The notes beneath the pieces are model-generated. The model saw nothing but the letters and a program-made list of their open reading frames with translations. It was not told where the DNA came from and searched no databases. Made by a program: the position numbers and the translations under genes. Positions 16,869-25,675 of a DNA stretch of 64,000 nt are shown here, piece by piece. Position 1 is the first letter of the stretch, and every line of letters begins with the position of its first letter. Origin of the DNA: Nonlabens arenilitoris (GTDB taxonomy: Bacteria > Bacteroidota > Bacteroidia > Flavobacteriales > Flavobacteriaceae). The stretch spans positions 2,245,501 through 2,309,500 of the forward strand of contig NZ_MTPW01000001.1 in assembly GCF_002954765.1 (NCBI RefSeq). The letters run 5' to 3'.

Positions 16869-17834
16869 TTATAAAATTCCTTCTCTAATTAAATCATGTA
16901 TATGTACCACTCCAGCATAGCCGTTATCATCTACAGCAACTAGTTGAGAAACATTATACTCTTCCATTACCTCACGTGCTTGCACAGCCATATCGTCTGC
17001 AGCGATGGTTTTAGGTGATGTAGTCATAATGTCTGCAGCGGTAAGGCTGTCTATGTCTTTACCTGTGGAAAGCATACGTCTTAAGTCTCCATCAGTTATG
17101 ATGCCTGTTAACTTAGAGTCGTCTACAACCACGGTCATACCTAGTCGGTTTTCTGATATGTTGACAATCACCTCTCTTAGTGAACTTGTAGAGCTTACTT
17201 GAGGTTTTGTGTTTTGTTCAATAAGTTCTTGAACTCTCAAATATAATTTTTTGCCCAACGCGCCACCAGGATGATAGCGAGCAAAATCTTTATCTGTAAA
17301 TCCTTTTAGTTCTAATAAACAAATAGCTAGTGCATCACCTACTACTAGTTGTGCTGTAGTACTAGTTGTAGGAGCAAGTCCATTAGGACAAGCCTCTTCT
17401 TCTATAGGTGCGTGTAGTACAAAATCTGCTTCTTTACCTAAAAATGAGTCTCTATGACTAGTAATAGCGATTAATTTATTTTCAAAATTTTTAATTAAAG
17501 GAACTAAAACTTTAATCTCTGGAGTGTTTCCACTTTTTGAAATACAGATCACAACATCATTTTTTTGAATAATCCCTAGATCTCCATGTATCGCATCTGC
17601 CGCATGCATAAAAATAGCAGGTGTGCCTGTCGAATTCATTGTGGCTACAATCTTCATCGCTATTATGGCACTTTTACCTATACCAGTAATAATGACTCTA
17701 CCTTGAGCAGTGTGGATATGATTTACCGCTTTCGCGAAAGCGGAATCCAAACTATTTTCAAGGTTTTTAACGGCCGCAGACTCTATACGAATCGTGCGTT
17801 TTGCTACTTCTAAAATATTATTCTCAGTGTCCAA
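16869..17834 (-). CDS. kdsD: KpsF/GutQ-type arabinose-5-phosphate isomerase
   Basis: 321 residues. A SIS domain (about 35-165: ITGIGKSAIIAMKI, CISKSGNTPEI, HAPIEEEACPNGLAPTTST) is followed by two CBS domains (about 200-320). This is the layout of KdsD, which converts ribulose-5-phosphate to arabinose-5-phosphate, the first step to the Kdo sugar of lipopolysaccharide. The start is TTG 17834, with no ATG in a sensible place upstream; a TATCTTTG promoter element lies about 60 bp upstream. An iterated palindrome encodes SAFAKA near residue 33. Divergent from recQ. Confidence 0.92.
   Translation of the reverse strand: MDTENNILEVAKRTIRIESAAVKNLENSLDSAFAKAVNHIHTAQGRVIITGIGKSAIIAMKIVATMNSTGTPAIFMHAADAIHGDLGIIQKNDVVICISKSGNTPEIKVLVPLIKNFENKLIAITSHRDSFLGKEADFVLHAPIEEEACPNGLAPTTSTTAQLVVGDALAICLLELKGFTDKDFARYHPGGALGKKLYLRVQELIEQNTKPQVSSTSSLREVIVNISENRLGMTVVVDDSKLTGIITDGDLRRMLSTGKDIDSLTAADIMTTSPKTIAADDMAVQAREVMEEYNVSQLVAVDDNGYAGVVHIHDLIREGIL
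17727..17742. repeat. Iterated palindrome, perfect copy
   Basis: CGCTTTCGCGAAAGCG inside kdsD, read as AFAKA just ahead of the SIS domain. Confidence 0.95.
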
Positions 17835-17893
17835 AAAAGTTAATTGTTTTTTATGGTTTGTAGAAAAAGATAAAAATCGTAAATTTCAAGTTA

Positions 17894-17901
17894 CAAAGAT
17901 A
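17894..17901 (-). promoter_or_regulatory. TATCTTTG -7 element, kdsD promoter
   Basis: Matches the Bacteroidetes TAnnTTTG -7 consensus on the minus strand in the 86-bp divergent gap between kdsD and recQ, 60 bp before the kdsD start. Confidence 0.55.
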
Positions 17902-17920
17902 AGTAAAACGTATCAGCCCC

Positions 17921-20116
17921 ATGCCAGAATCGTCTATAGGACTAGAGGAACAATTAAAGAAGTATTTCGGCTTTGACCAATTCAGAGGATTACAGAAAAA
18001 AGTAATCACATCACTCCTTAATAAGGAAGATGTTTTTGTAATAATGCCTACCGGTGGTGGGAAATCACTGTGTTATCAATTGCCAGCATTAATGCAAGAA
18101 GGAACTGCTATTGTAGTTTCTCCTTTAATAGCCTTAATGAAAAATCAAGTCGATGCCATAAGAGGTATCAGTGACCATGATGGAGTAGCTCATGTATTGA
18201 ACTCTTCATTATCAAAAACAGATGTGCAACAAGTAAAAGATGATATCTCAAATGGTATTACAAAACTGCTCTATGTCGCACCTGAGTCACTTACTAAAGA
18301 AGAGTATGTAGACTTTTTGAAAGGAGAAAAAATATCTTTTCTCGCAGTTGATGAAGCACACTGTATCAGTGAATGGGGACACGATTTCAGACCAGAGTAT
18401 CGTAACCTGCGCAAGATTATAGACCGTATTGATGAGCGCATACCTATTATAGGGTTAACAGCGACAGCAACACCTAAGGTACAAGAGGATATTCTTAAAA
18501 ACTTACAAATATCTGACGCGACAACATATCAAGCCTCTTTTAACAGGCCCAATTTATTTTATGAAGTACGTCCTAAAACAGCTCAAGTAGATGCTGATAT
18601 TACTAGGTTTATAAAACAACATGAAGGTAAAAGTGGTATTGTATACTGTCTATCTCGTAAAAGAGTAGAAGAACTAGCACAGGTATTACAGGTAAATGGT
18701 ATAGATGCTGTGCCTTATCATGCAGGACTAGATGCAAAGACTAGAGTATTGCACCAGGATAAATTCTTAATGGAAGATTGTGACGTGGTTGTAGCAACTA
18801 TTGCCTTTGGGATGGGAATTGATAAGCCTGATGTGCGTTTTGTAATCCATCATGATATACCTAAAAGTATAGAGTCCTATTATCAAGAAACCGGTCGAGC
18901 AGGTCGTGACGGTGGAGAAGGACACTGTCTTGCTTACTATTCTTATAAAGATATTGAAAAGTTAGAGAAATTTATGGCTGGAAAGCCTATTGCCGAACAA
19001 GAAATAGGGCATGCTTTACTTCAAGAAATGGTAGGATATGCTGAGACTAGTATGAGTCGTAGGCAATTTATATTACATTATTTTGGTGAAGAGTTTGATC
19101 CCGCAACTGGTGAAGGTGGTGATATGGATGATAACATGCGTAATCCGAAACCTCAAAAAGAAGCCGTTGATGATGTTAAAAAGTTGATACATGTTATAGG
19201 AGCTGCTGGTCAGCGATACAAAGCAAAAGATATAGTTAATATAATAATAGGTAAGACTAATGCGATGATAAGTTCGCATAAGCTGGATCAACACGACTTT
19301 TTTGGTAGTGGAAAAGATAAAGAACCTACTTACTGGATGGCACTTATCAGGCAAATTCTAGTAGCGCAGTATATAAAGAAAGATATAGAGTCCTACGGAA
19401 CTTTAAGATTACTCAAAGCTGGTAAAGAATTTTTGAAAAACGGTAAGTCATTTATGATGACTGAAGACCATACTTACCCAGAGAATGCGAGTACAACTGT
19501 AATTGCTGCCGGGCAAGGTGGTGCTGTAGATACGGCACTTGTTAAAATGTTAAAAGAACTACGCAAGAAAGTAGGTGCTCAGAAAAATGTCCCTCCATAT
19601 GTTGTTTTCCAAGATCCTTCACTAGATGATATGGCTACTAAGTATCCTATCAATATGGAAGAACTGGCAAACATACATGGCGTAGGAGAAGGAAAGGCAA
19701 AAAAATACGGCGCAAAGTTTATTGAGCTCATTCAACGATATGTAGAAGATAACGATATAACCAGACCAGATGATCTTATTATTAAATCTACTGGATCTAA
19801 ATCTGGAAACAAACTCTATTTTATCACGAGCATTGATCGCAAATTAAGTTTTGATGACATAGCTAGCGCAAAGGGTATGGAGATTGATCAATTAATTGAA
19901 GAATTAGAAAGTATTGTTTATAGCGGGACACGACTTAATGTAGGCTATTGGATTGATGAAATACTAGATGAAGATCAACAAGAAGAATTACATGACTATT
20001 TCCTAGAATCAGAATCTGATAAAATAGAAGATGCGATGGAAGAATTTGACGGTGATTATGAAGAAGAAGAAATACGATTATATCGCTTAAAATTTATTAG
20101 TGAAGTGGCAAACTAG
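17921..20116 (+). CDS. recQ: ATP-dependent DNA helicase RecQ
   Basis: 731 residues. Helicase motifs: Walker A MPTGGGKSLCYQL (42-54), DEAHCISEWGHDFRPEY near 145, GLTATATPKV, the QETGRAGRDG motif VI near 325. An RQC-like winged-helix region follows, then an HRDC domain (about 535-615, with LANIHGVGEGKAKKYG) and an extra acidic C-terminal segment. The RQC zinc cysteines of E. coli RecQ are not evident. It unwinds recombination intermediates and stalled forks. Own terminator downstream. Confidence 0.96.
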   Translation: MPESSIGLEEQLKKYFGFDQFRGLQKKVITSLLNKEDVFVIMPTGGGKSLCYQLPALMQEGTAIVVSPLIALMKNQVDAIRGISDHDGVAHVLNSSLSKTDVQQVKDDISNGITKLLYVAPESLTKEEYVDFLKGEKISFLAVDEAHCISEWGHDFRPEYRNLRKIIDRIDERIPIIGLTATATPKVQEDILKNLQISDATTYQASFNRPNLFYEVRPKTAQVDADITRFIKQHEGKSGIVYCLSRKRVEELAQVLQVNGIDAVPYHAGLDAKTRVLHQDKFLMEDCDVVVATIAFGMGIDKPDVRFVIHHDIPKSIESYYQETGRAGRDGGEGHCLAYYSYKDIEKLEKFMAGKPIAEQEIGHALLQEMVGYAETSMSRRQFILHYFGEEFDPATGEGGDMDDNMRNPKPQKEAVDDVKKLIHVIGAAGQRYKAKDIVNIIIGKTNAMISSHKLDQHDFFGSGKDKEPTYWMALIRQILVAQYIKKDIESYGTLRLLKAGKEFLKNGKSFMMTEDHTYPENASTTVIAAGQGGAVDTALVKMLKELRKKVGAQKNVPPYVVFQDPSLDDMATKYPINMEELANIHGVGEGKAKKYGAKFIELIQRYVEDNDITRPDDLIIKSTGSKSGNKLYFITSIDRKLSFDDIASAKGMEIDQLIEELESIVYSGTRLNVGYWIDEILDEDQQEELHDYFLESESDKIEDAMEEFDGDYEEEEIRLYRLKFISEVAN

Positions 20117-20140
20117 TTGTACATACTTTATAGAATGATT

Positions 20141-20172
20141 TAAAACGCTCTTATTTATAAGGGCGTTTTTTT
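20141..20172 (+). terminator. Rho-independent terminator of recQ
   Basis: Stem AAAACGCTCTT (20142-20152) with AAGGGCGTTTT (one G-T pair), then a T run; 25 bp past the recQ stop. Confidence 0.85.
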
Positions 20173-20252
20173 ATGGAATGGTTTTTTTAGTTTACTTTAA
20201 AACAAGGTAATCACCACGATATAAGGGTTTTATAAGCTGGTATGTCATATTC

Positions 20253-20270
20253 TACGCAAACGTTTGCGTA
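20253..20270. promoter_or_regulatory. 18-bp perfect palindrome, LacI/GalR-type operator candidate
   Basis: TACGCAAACGTTTGCGTA is perfectly symmetric about the central CG at 20261-20262. The core CGCAAACGTTTGCG matches the operator style of LacI/GalR-family repressors (PurR, CcpA, MalR type). It lies 82 bp before the secreted protein at 20352 and 136 bp after recQ. No LacI-type regulator is in the window. Confidence 0.55.
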
Positions 20271-20351
20271 AATGGCACGGCATTTGAAAACTACTTAACA
20301 AGCGACAGCCGAAAAGCTTATAGAGTAGGCAAAACCCTAAATATTAAAGTC

Positions 20352-20939
20352 ATGAAAAAAATGATACTTTTAATGGCAGCTGGTCTGATGATGATGACTA
20401 CTGCACAGGCTAATGAAGTTCTTGTAAACCAAGATAATTTACAGGGTGAATTAACACGTTACCGCAATGCGCAACCAGTTCTTTTTGCTCTTAATGGCAT
20501 AGACTATGCTGTTTTTCCAGATGGACGCGTTGAGTTTGAATTACCTAATACAAGACAAGTTTATGGTAATCGTAGTAACTATCGCAGATATGATGTTAAT
20601 AGAAGGTCATCAAATCGATCTAACAATCGTGTTTTTGTGAAATATAATCGTCGAGGTCAGGTAACTAAAATAGGCAATACTCGCATCTCATATTTTGCAA
20701 GCGGTCGAGTGGCTCGTATTGGACATATTAATATGGACTACACACATAGAAGTGGTGTTTTGAATCAAGTAGGTGGATTAGAAGTAAGATATAATCGCAA
20801 TGGTAAATTAATTGCTGCACGTGGACAGGTAAATATGCGTGAACGACTTACTCATAACCAGGATTTTGGGTATTTTCCAGATGATAATCACGATGATTGG
20901 GATGATGGTGTTTTCTTTAAAAGAGGATCTACAGACTAA
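20352..20939 (+). CDS. Secreted repeat protein of unknown function
   Basis: 195 residues with a clear signal peptide (MKKMILLMAAGLMMMTTAQA, cleavage before Asn-Glu). The mature part has an Arg/Asn/Ser-rich stretch (about 75-95), then a repeated pattern of about 18-20 residues: VTKIGNTRISYFASGRV, VARIGHINMDYTHRSGV, LNQVGGLEVRYNRNGKL, suggesting a beta-meander. The C-terminus is acidic (DDNHDDWDDG). Similar secreted proteins occur in Flavobacteriia without known function. It is single: an operator-like palindrome upstream, a perfect terminator downstream. It may be induced by a nutrient or stress sensed through a LacI-type repressor (inference). Confidence 0.75.
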   Translation: MKKMILLMAAGLMMMTTAQANEVLVNQDNLQGELTRYRNAQPVLFALNGIDYAVFPDGRVEFELPNTRQVYGNRSNYRRYDVNRRSSNRSNNRVFVKYNRRGQVTKIGNTRISYFASGRVARIGHINMDYTHRSGVLNQVGGLEVRYNRNGKLIAARGQVNMRERLTHNQDFGYFPDDNHDDWDDGVFFKRGSTD

Positions 20940-20962
20940 TTGTAATTGAAATAAACCTTTCT

Positions 20963-20996
20963 GCCATAACAACTATGAAGTTGTTATGGCTTTTTT
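20963..20996 (+). terminator. Rho-independent terminator, perfect 12-bp stem
   Basis: GCCATAACAACT (20963-20974) pairs fully with AGTTGTTATGGC (20979-20990) around a 4-base loop, then six T. It ends the secreted-protein transcript. Confidence 0.92.
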
Positions 20997-21044
20997 AATT
21001 TTAATTTGTGAAAAAGCTATTAGTTAGACTTTGAGTTGATTGCG

Positions 21045-21052
21045 TATCTTTG
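21045..21052 (+). promoter_or_regulatory. TATCTTTG -7 element of the immunophilin gene
   Basis: TAnnTTTG match 20 bp before ATG 21073. Its closeness to the start supports the shorter reading of this gene over an upstream in-frame start at 21040. Confidence 0.6.
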
Positions 21053-21072
21053 CAGCCTTAAAAAAAGAAGAC

Positions 21073-22005
21073 ATGCAAGAAGGTATTTATGCAAAATTTA
21101 ATACGACTAAAGGTTCAATTTTAATTCAACTTCACCACGATAAAACTCCTGGTACTGTTGGTAACTTTGTGGCACTAGCTGAAGGTAACTTAGAAAACGA
21201 TGCAAAACCACAAGGAACGCCGTACTATGATGGTTTAACTTTTCACAGAGTAATACCTGATTTTATGATTCAAGGTGGTGATCCACAGGGATCTGGTGCA
21301 GGTGGACCAGGATATAAATTTGATGATGAATTTCACCCAGAATTGCGCCACGATGGTCCAGGTGTCTTGAGTATGGCAAATGCCGGTCCTGGAACAAATG
21401 GATCTCAATTTTTTATTACACATGTTGAAACGGCTTGGTTAGATGATAAGCATACTGTTTTTGGTAAAGTTGTAGAAGGTCAGGATGTAGTAGACGCTAT
21501 TGCACAAGGAGATTCTATAGAAACTGTCGAGATTATTAGAGAAGGTGAAGCAGCACAATCATTTAATGCTGTTGAAGAATTCCGTCAGTTTGAAGGAGCT
21601 GCAAAATTACGTGAAGAGCAAGCACGTAAACAAGCAGAACAGGATCTAGATGAAATAGCGGCTGGATTTGATAAAACTGAAAGTGGATTGCGTTATAAAA
21701 TTATTCAACAAGGTAATGGTGCGCAGGCTGAAAACGGTAAAACCGTATCTGTACATTATAAAGGGATGTTGCCTAATGGTAAAGTGTTTGATTCTAGTTT
21801 TGAACGTAAGCAGCCTATTGATTTCCAATTAGGAGCAGGACAAGTTATTGCTGGATGGGATGAAGGTATTGCATTACTTAAGGTAGGTGATAAGGCTAGA
21901 TTAGTGATTCCATCTCATATAGGTTATGGTAGTGCTGGAGCTGGTGGAGTGATTCCACCTAATGCAACACTAGTCTTTGATGTTGAGTTAGTAGGCATTA
22001 AATAA
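21073..22005 (+). CDS. Cyclophilin-FKBP dual-domain peptidyl-prolyl isomerase
   Basis: 310 residues from ATG 21073. Residues about 1-170 form a cyclophilin ([40 protein letters not shown]); about 205-310 an FKBP domain ([55 protein letters not shown]). A charged linker joins them. Two unrelated proline isomerase folds in one chain match the CFBP dual-family immunophilins known from Flavobacterium. No signal peptide, so cytoplasmic folding is likely. Transcribed alone between its own promoter and terminator. Confidence 0.93.
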   Translation: MQEGIYAKFNTTKGSILIQLHHDKTPGTVGNFVALAEGNLENDAKPQGTPYYDGLTFHRVIPDFMIQGGDPQGSGAGGPGYKFDDEFHPELRHDGPGVLSMANAGPGTNGSQFFITHVETAWLDDKHTVFGKVVEGQDVVDAIAQGDSIETVEIIREGEAAQSFNAVEEFRQFEGAAKLREEQARKQAEQDLDEIAAGFDKTESGLRYKIIQQGNGAQAENGKTVSVHYKGMLPNGKVFDSSFERKQPIDFQLGAGQVIAGWDEGIALLKVGDKARLVIPSHIGYGSAGAGGVIPPNATLVFDVELVGIK

Positions 22006-22024
22006 TTCTTAATTATCAGATATT

Positions 22025-22058
22025 CAAAGCATCGATTTTAAAAGATCGATGCTTTTTT
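22025..22058 (+). terminator. Rho-independent terminator of the immunophilin gene
   Basis: Stem AAAGCATCGAT with ATCGATGCTTT around a 9-base loop, then T6. Confidence 0.88.
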
Positions 22059-22135
22059 AATTTCTAGTCAATTCTTATACCTCTAAAAATCTCATAAACT
22101 AAACAAGCATAAGCCTACAACTCAACGCTAATTCC

Positions 22136-22143
22136 TATATTTG
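22136..22143 (+). promoter_or_regulatory. TATATTTG -7 element
   Basis: TAnnTTTG match 18 bp before the ATG at 22162; likely promoter for the DoxX-like/permease/tpiA run. Confidence 0.5.
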
Positions 22144-22161
22144 AGCAACTAAAAAAATATA

Positions 22162-23253
22162 ATGAAAGCACTGGTTCAGTTTTGTAGATGGTTTGTAGGT
22201 ATCCTGTTTATTTTCAGCGGTTTAATTAAATTAAATGATCCTTTAGGATTCTCGTATAAGCTAGATGAATACTTCAGTGCTGCTGTATTAGGTCTTGAGT
22301 TTTTACAACCATTAGCCTTACCTCTTGCTATATTTCTAGTCATTTTTGAGGTTGTTTTAGGTGTCATGTTGCTCATAGGTTTTCAAAAGAAGTTTACGAT
22401 TTGGTCCTTATTATTAATGATCATTTTCTTTACGTTTCTGACTTTCTATTCTTGGGCATTTGATAAAGTTACTGACTGTGGTTGCTTCGGTGATGCGATA
22501 CCATTGGTGCCATTTGAATCATTCCTTAAAGACGTCTTGCTTACTATTTTAATAGTGATTATGTTTTATAACATGAAGTATATTCAACCGCTTTTCGCGA
22601 AAGCGTCCTTGAAATATATCATTTTAGTAGTTACTTTAATTTGTTTTGCAATAGCTTATTATGTGTTAATGCATTTACCTACCCTAGATTTTAGAGCATA
22701 TAAAGTAGGTGTTAACATTGAAGAAGGCATGGCCGAAGATCCTGATAATCCAGACGTATATGCATACGACTGGTATTATACTATTGATGGTAAAGAAGAA
22801 ATTGTGTCTACAGAAGGAGCTCCACCTAGTGGATACCCTAAATATGATAAAGTGGAGCCTAGACTTGTTGAAAAAGGATATGTGCCACCTATACATGATT
22901 TTTCTATTGAAAGAAAGGGAGAGGATTTTACAGCTGATATACTCTCCAAAGAGAAAATAGCTATAATCATCACTTATAACTTAAGCAAGTCTGAAAGTGA
23001 AGGCCTCTATAAATTAAACGCTTTTATAGATCGTGCAGAAAGTGCTGGTTATGAAGTGTTAGCGTTAAGTGCATCCAGTGATAGTCAGGCACAAGAAATA
23101 ATGAAGAAGTACGGTTTTGAAACTACTTTTTATGTTACTGATGAAACGGCACTTAAGACGATAATACGTTCTAATCCTGGTATTATTCTATTAGATAAAG
23201 GAACGATTATGGCAAAATCACATTGGAATGATATCGATAGCCTAGAGTTATGA
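22162..23253 (+). CDS. DoxX/MauE-like membrane protein of the BT_3928 type
   Basis: 363 residues. Four N-terminal helices carry the DoxX/MauE pattern (FVGILFIFSGLIKLNDPLGF, then a TDCGCFGD loop near 110), followed by a fifth helix and a periplasmic region. The C-terminal part (about 245-355) reads like a degenerate thioredoxin fold without a CxxC pair. The family is found across Bacteroidetes; a thiol-redox role is inferred from MauE relatives. An imperfect palindrome encodes LFAKAS. Its TGA overlaps the ATG of the next gene by 4 bases. Confidence 0.82.
   Translation: MKALVQFCRWFVGILFIFSGLIKLNDPLGFSYKLDEYFSAAVLGLEFLQPLALPLAIFLVIFEVVLGVMLLIGFQKKFTIWSLLLMIIFFTFLTFYSWAFDKVTDCGCFGDAIPLVPFESFLKDVLLTILIVIMFYNMKYIQPLFAKASLKYIILVVTLICFAIAYYVLMHLPTLDFRAYKVGVNIEEGMAEDPDNPDVYAYDWYYTIDGKEEIVSTEGAPPSGYPKYDKVEPRLVEKGYVPPIHDFSIERKGEDFTADILSKEKIAIIITYNLSKSESEGLYKLNAFIDRAESAGYEVLALSASSDSQAQEIMKKYGFETTFYVTDETALKTIIRSNPGIILLDKGTIMAKSHWNDIDSLEL
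22589..22605. repeat. Iterated palindrome, copy with one extra T
   Basis: CGCTTTTCGCGAAAGCG, one base longer than consensus, in the DoxX-like gene and read as LFAKA. Confidence 0.85.
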
Positions 23254-24326
23254 TATCCTATGTGCTGCGCAAGATAAGCTATGCTTTACTCACTTTATAT
23301 GGAGTTATAACAGTAGTCTTTTTACTCTTTTATTTATTGCCAGGTGATCCGGCTCAAATGATGATGGGGCAAAATGAAAGTGCTGAACAGCTTGCTATAG
23401 TAAAACATAAATATGGTTTTGATCAATCTTTAGGTACACAGTATCTTTATTTTTTAAATGATTTATCACCATTATCTTTTCATAGCTCTAGTCCTGTAGA
23501 CTTCACATATAATGACGGTTTAAAATATACGGGTGTTTCATTATTTAAGATAGGTGATACTGTTGTGCTTTTAAAGTTTCCGTATCTAAGACAGTCTTTT
23601 CAGAAAACGGGAAAAAACGTCAGTGCTGTAATAGAAGAAACTTTACCTAATACTATAATTCTTGCTGTAGCCGCTATATGTGTAGCTTTGATTTTAGGAT
23701 TATTCCTAGGTGTGGTATCTGCATTATATAGAGATGGCTGGTTAGATAAATTCATACAGGTAGTAAGTACCATGGGAATGAGTGTTCCATCATTTTTTAG
23801 TGCCATATTATTTGCCTTTTTATTTGGTTATGTTTTACATGAATTTACTGGTTTGAAAATGAGTGGTAGTCTTTATGAAATGGATGATTATGGAGAGGCA
23901 ATGCACATTCAATGGCGCAATTTGATATTACCAGCTGTGGTATTGGGTATACGTCCACTAGCTGTTATAACTCAGTTAATGCGCAATAGCTTATTAGAGG
24001 TCATGAGTCAAGAGTATATTACCACCGCATATGCAAAGGGTTTAACCACTTTACAAGTTTTAAAAAGACATGCTTTTAAAAATGCCTTAAATCCGGTTGT
24101 CACGGCAGTCAGTGGATGGTTTGCTAGTATGCTTGCTGGTGCGGTATTTGTTGAATATATTTTTAACTGGAATGGTCTAGGAAAAGAAATAGTAGAAGCT
24201 CTTAACACGTTAGATCTACCTATTATTACTGGAGCAGTATTAGTTATTGCTGCGCTCTTTATAATTATCAATATCTTTGTAGATATAATTTACGTTTGGC
24301 TCGATCCCAGAGTTCAACTCGATTAA
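23250..24326 (+). CDS. DppB/OppB-type ABC transporter permease
   Basis: 358 residues, six membrane helices. The N-terminus (MISYVLRKISYALLTLYGV, LLPGDPAQMMMGQNES) is typical of DppB, and the EAA-type loop near 265-285 (LEVMSQEYITTAYAKGLTT) contacts an ATPase. In other systems it pairs with DppC, two ATPases and a binding protein to import oligopeptides; none of those is nearby. An insert of about 50 residues follows helix 1. It overlaps the DoxX-like gene by 4 bp and precedes tpiA by 22 bp. Confidence 0.9.
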   Translation: MISYVLRKISYALLTLYGVITVVFLLFYLLPGDPAQMMMGQNESAEQLAIVKHKYGFDQSLGTQYLYFLNDLSPLSFHSSSPVDFTYNDGLKYTGVSLFKIGDTVVLLKFPYLRQSFQKTGKNVSAVIEETLPNTIILAVAAICVALILGLFLGVVSALYRDGWLDKFIQVVSTMGMSVPSFFSAILFAFLFGYVLHEFTGLKMSGSLYEMDDYGEAMHIQWRNLILPAVVLGIRPLAVITQLMRNSLLEVMSQEYITTAYAKGLTTLQVLKRHAFKNALNPVVTAVSGWFASMLAGAVFVEYIFNWNGLGKEIVEALNTLDLPIITGAVLVIAALFIIINIFVDIIYVWLDPRVQLD

Positions 24327-24348
24327 TACCACTTTAAAAAAAAATACG

Positions 24349-25101
24349 ATGAGAAAAAATATAGTTGCAGGTAATTGGAAAATGAATTGTGATTTATCCA
24401 TGACACAAACCTTAATTGGTGACCTTAAAAAAGAACTTAAAGCAGATTATAACTGCGAGTTGATGATAGCACCTTCTCATCCATGTTTGTATCCTGCTTT
24501 TAATAATACCTTAGATACACCCATAGAAGTAGTAGCCCAAAATGTATGCGAGCATGAAAAAGGAGCCTATACAGGAGAAGTATCTATAGACATGCTACAA
24601 AGTGTAGGAGTTAAAACAGTAATCATAGGCCATTCAGAGCGACGCGATATCTATGCAGAATCTGATGAACTATTGGCAGCAAAAACTCTTGCCGCAGTTG
24701 AAAAAGGTATGCGTGTTATTTTTTGCTGTGGTGAACATCTTGAGCAACGTAAAGCAGGTAATCACGTAAACACGGTAACAGCGCAAATAGAAAAAGGACT
24801 TTTTCAATTAGATACTTCTCAAATGGAGCAAATAGTTATTGCATATGAACCTGTATGGGCAATTGGAACTGGAGAAACGGCTAGTCCTGAACAGGCCCAA
24901 GAAATGCATGCAGAAATTAGATCTTTTATACAGGCAAAGTATGGTGATATGACTGCAAGACATACCAGTATTCTTTATGGTGGAAGTGTAAAACCTAGTA
25001 ACGCTAAAGAAATTTTTGCAAAGCCGGATGTTGATGGTGGCCTTGTAGGTGGTGCATCGCTAGACGCAAAATCTTTTCTTGCTATTGCAGATGCATTTTA
25101 G
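24349..25101 (+). CDS. tpiA: Triosephosphate isomerase
   Basis: 250 residues, standard length. N-terminal MRKNIVAGNWKMN with the substrate-binding Asn and Lys; catalytic His in IIGHSERR near 98; catalytic Glu in AYEPVWAIGTG near 168; phosphate-binding loops LYGGSVKP and GGLVGGASL. It interconverts dihydroxyacetone phosphate and glyceraldehyde-3-phosphate in the cytoplasm. The end overlaps the start of the DUF1287 gene. Confidence 0.98.
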   Translation: MRKNIVAGNWKMNCDLSMTQTLIGDLKKELKADYNCELMIAPSHPCLYPAFNNTLDTPIEVVAQNVCEHEKGAYTGEVSIDMLQSVGVKTVIIGHSERRDIYAESDELLAAKTLAAVEKGMRVIFCCGEHLEQRKAGNHVNTVTAQIEKGLFQLDTSQMEQIVIAYEPVWAIGTGETASPEQAQEMHAEIRSFIQAKYGDMTARHTSILYGGSVKPSNAKEIFAKPDVDGGLVGGASLDAKSFLAIADAF

Positions 25102-25675
25102 AAAAATACTATTAACACTATTACTGTTAATACCTTTTACCAGCTTTTCTCAAACTAGTTTTGGGTGGGAATTAGCACATGCTGCTGGAGAACTGACTAA
25201 AGATGACGTCACTTATAACGGCGCATATTTTTCTATTAATTACCCAGGCGGTGACGTGCCTTCTAATTATGGTGTTTGTACAGATGTAATCATCAGGGCA
25301 TATCGCGCCTTAGACATAGACCTTCAAAAAGAAGTACATGAAGATATGAAAAATCACTTCAGTGCCTATCCACAAAATTGGGGTTTAAGTCATACAGACA
25401 GTAATATAGATCACAGGCGAGTGCCTAATTTAAGACGCTTTTTTGAACGACATAATAGTTCTTTAAAAGTTAGTCTTAACGTGTCAGATTATTTGCCAGG
25501 TGATGTCGTAAGCTGGGTTTTACCTAATGGATTAACTCATATAGGCATTGTTAGTAAAAATAAAATTAAAGGAACTAATAGGTACTATATAGTTCACAAC
25601 ATAGGAGCAGGACAAGTGTATGAAGACTGTCTTTTTCAATTTAATATAACCGGACATTACAGATATGAGCCATAG
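25091..25675 (+). CDS. DUF1287 family secreted protein
   Basis: 194 residues from ATG 25091, chosen because it starts the signal peptide (MHFRKILLTLLLLIPFTSFS); a TTG at 25079 is also in frame. Mature motifs: YPGGDVPSNYGVCTDVIIRAYR, a single Cys followed by Asp, and LPNGLTHIGIV with a His. This arrangement resembles the Cys/His pair of NlpC/P60-type hydrolases, so a cell-wall or amidase role is possible (inference). It overlaps tpiA by 11 bp and prmA by 11 bp, so the three are coupled. Confidence 0.82.
   Translation: MHFRKILLTLLLLIPFTSFSQTSFGWELAHAAGELTKDDVTYNGAYFSINYPGGDVPSNYGVCTDVIIRAYRALDIDLQKEVHEDMKNHFSAYPQNWGLSHTDSNIDHRRVPNLRRFFERHNSSLKVSLNVSDYLPGDVVSWVLPNGLTHIGIVSKNKIKGTNRYYIVHNIGAGQVYEDCLFQFNITGHYRYEP

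Noticed and set aside
20253-20270. The CGCAAACGTTTGCG palindrome as another copy of the iterated 16-mer
   Set aside because: It shares only the CG-centred symmetry; the arm sequence (CAAAC against CTTTCG) is different and it occurs once.
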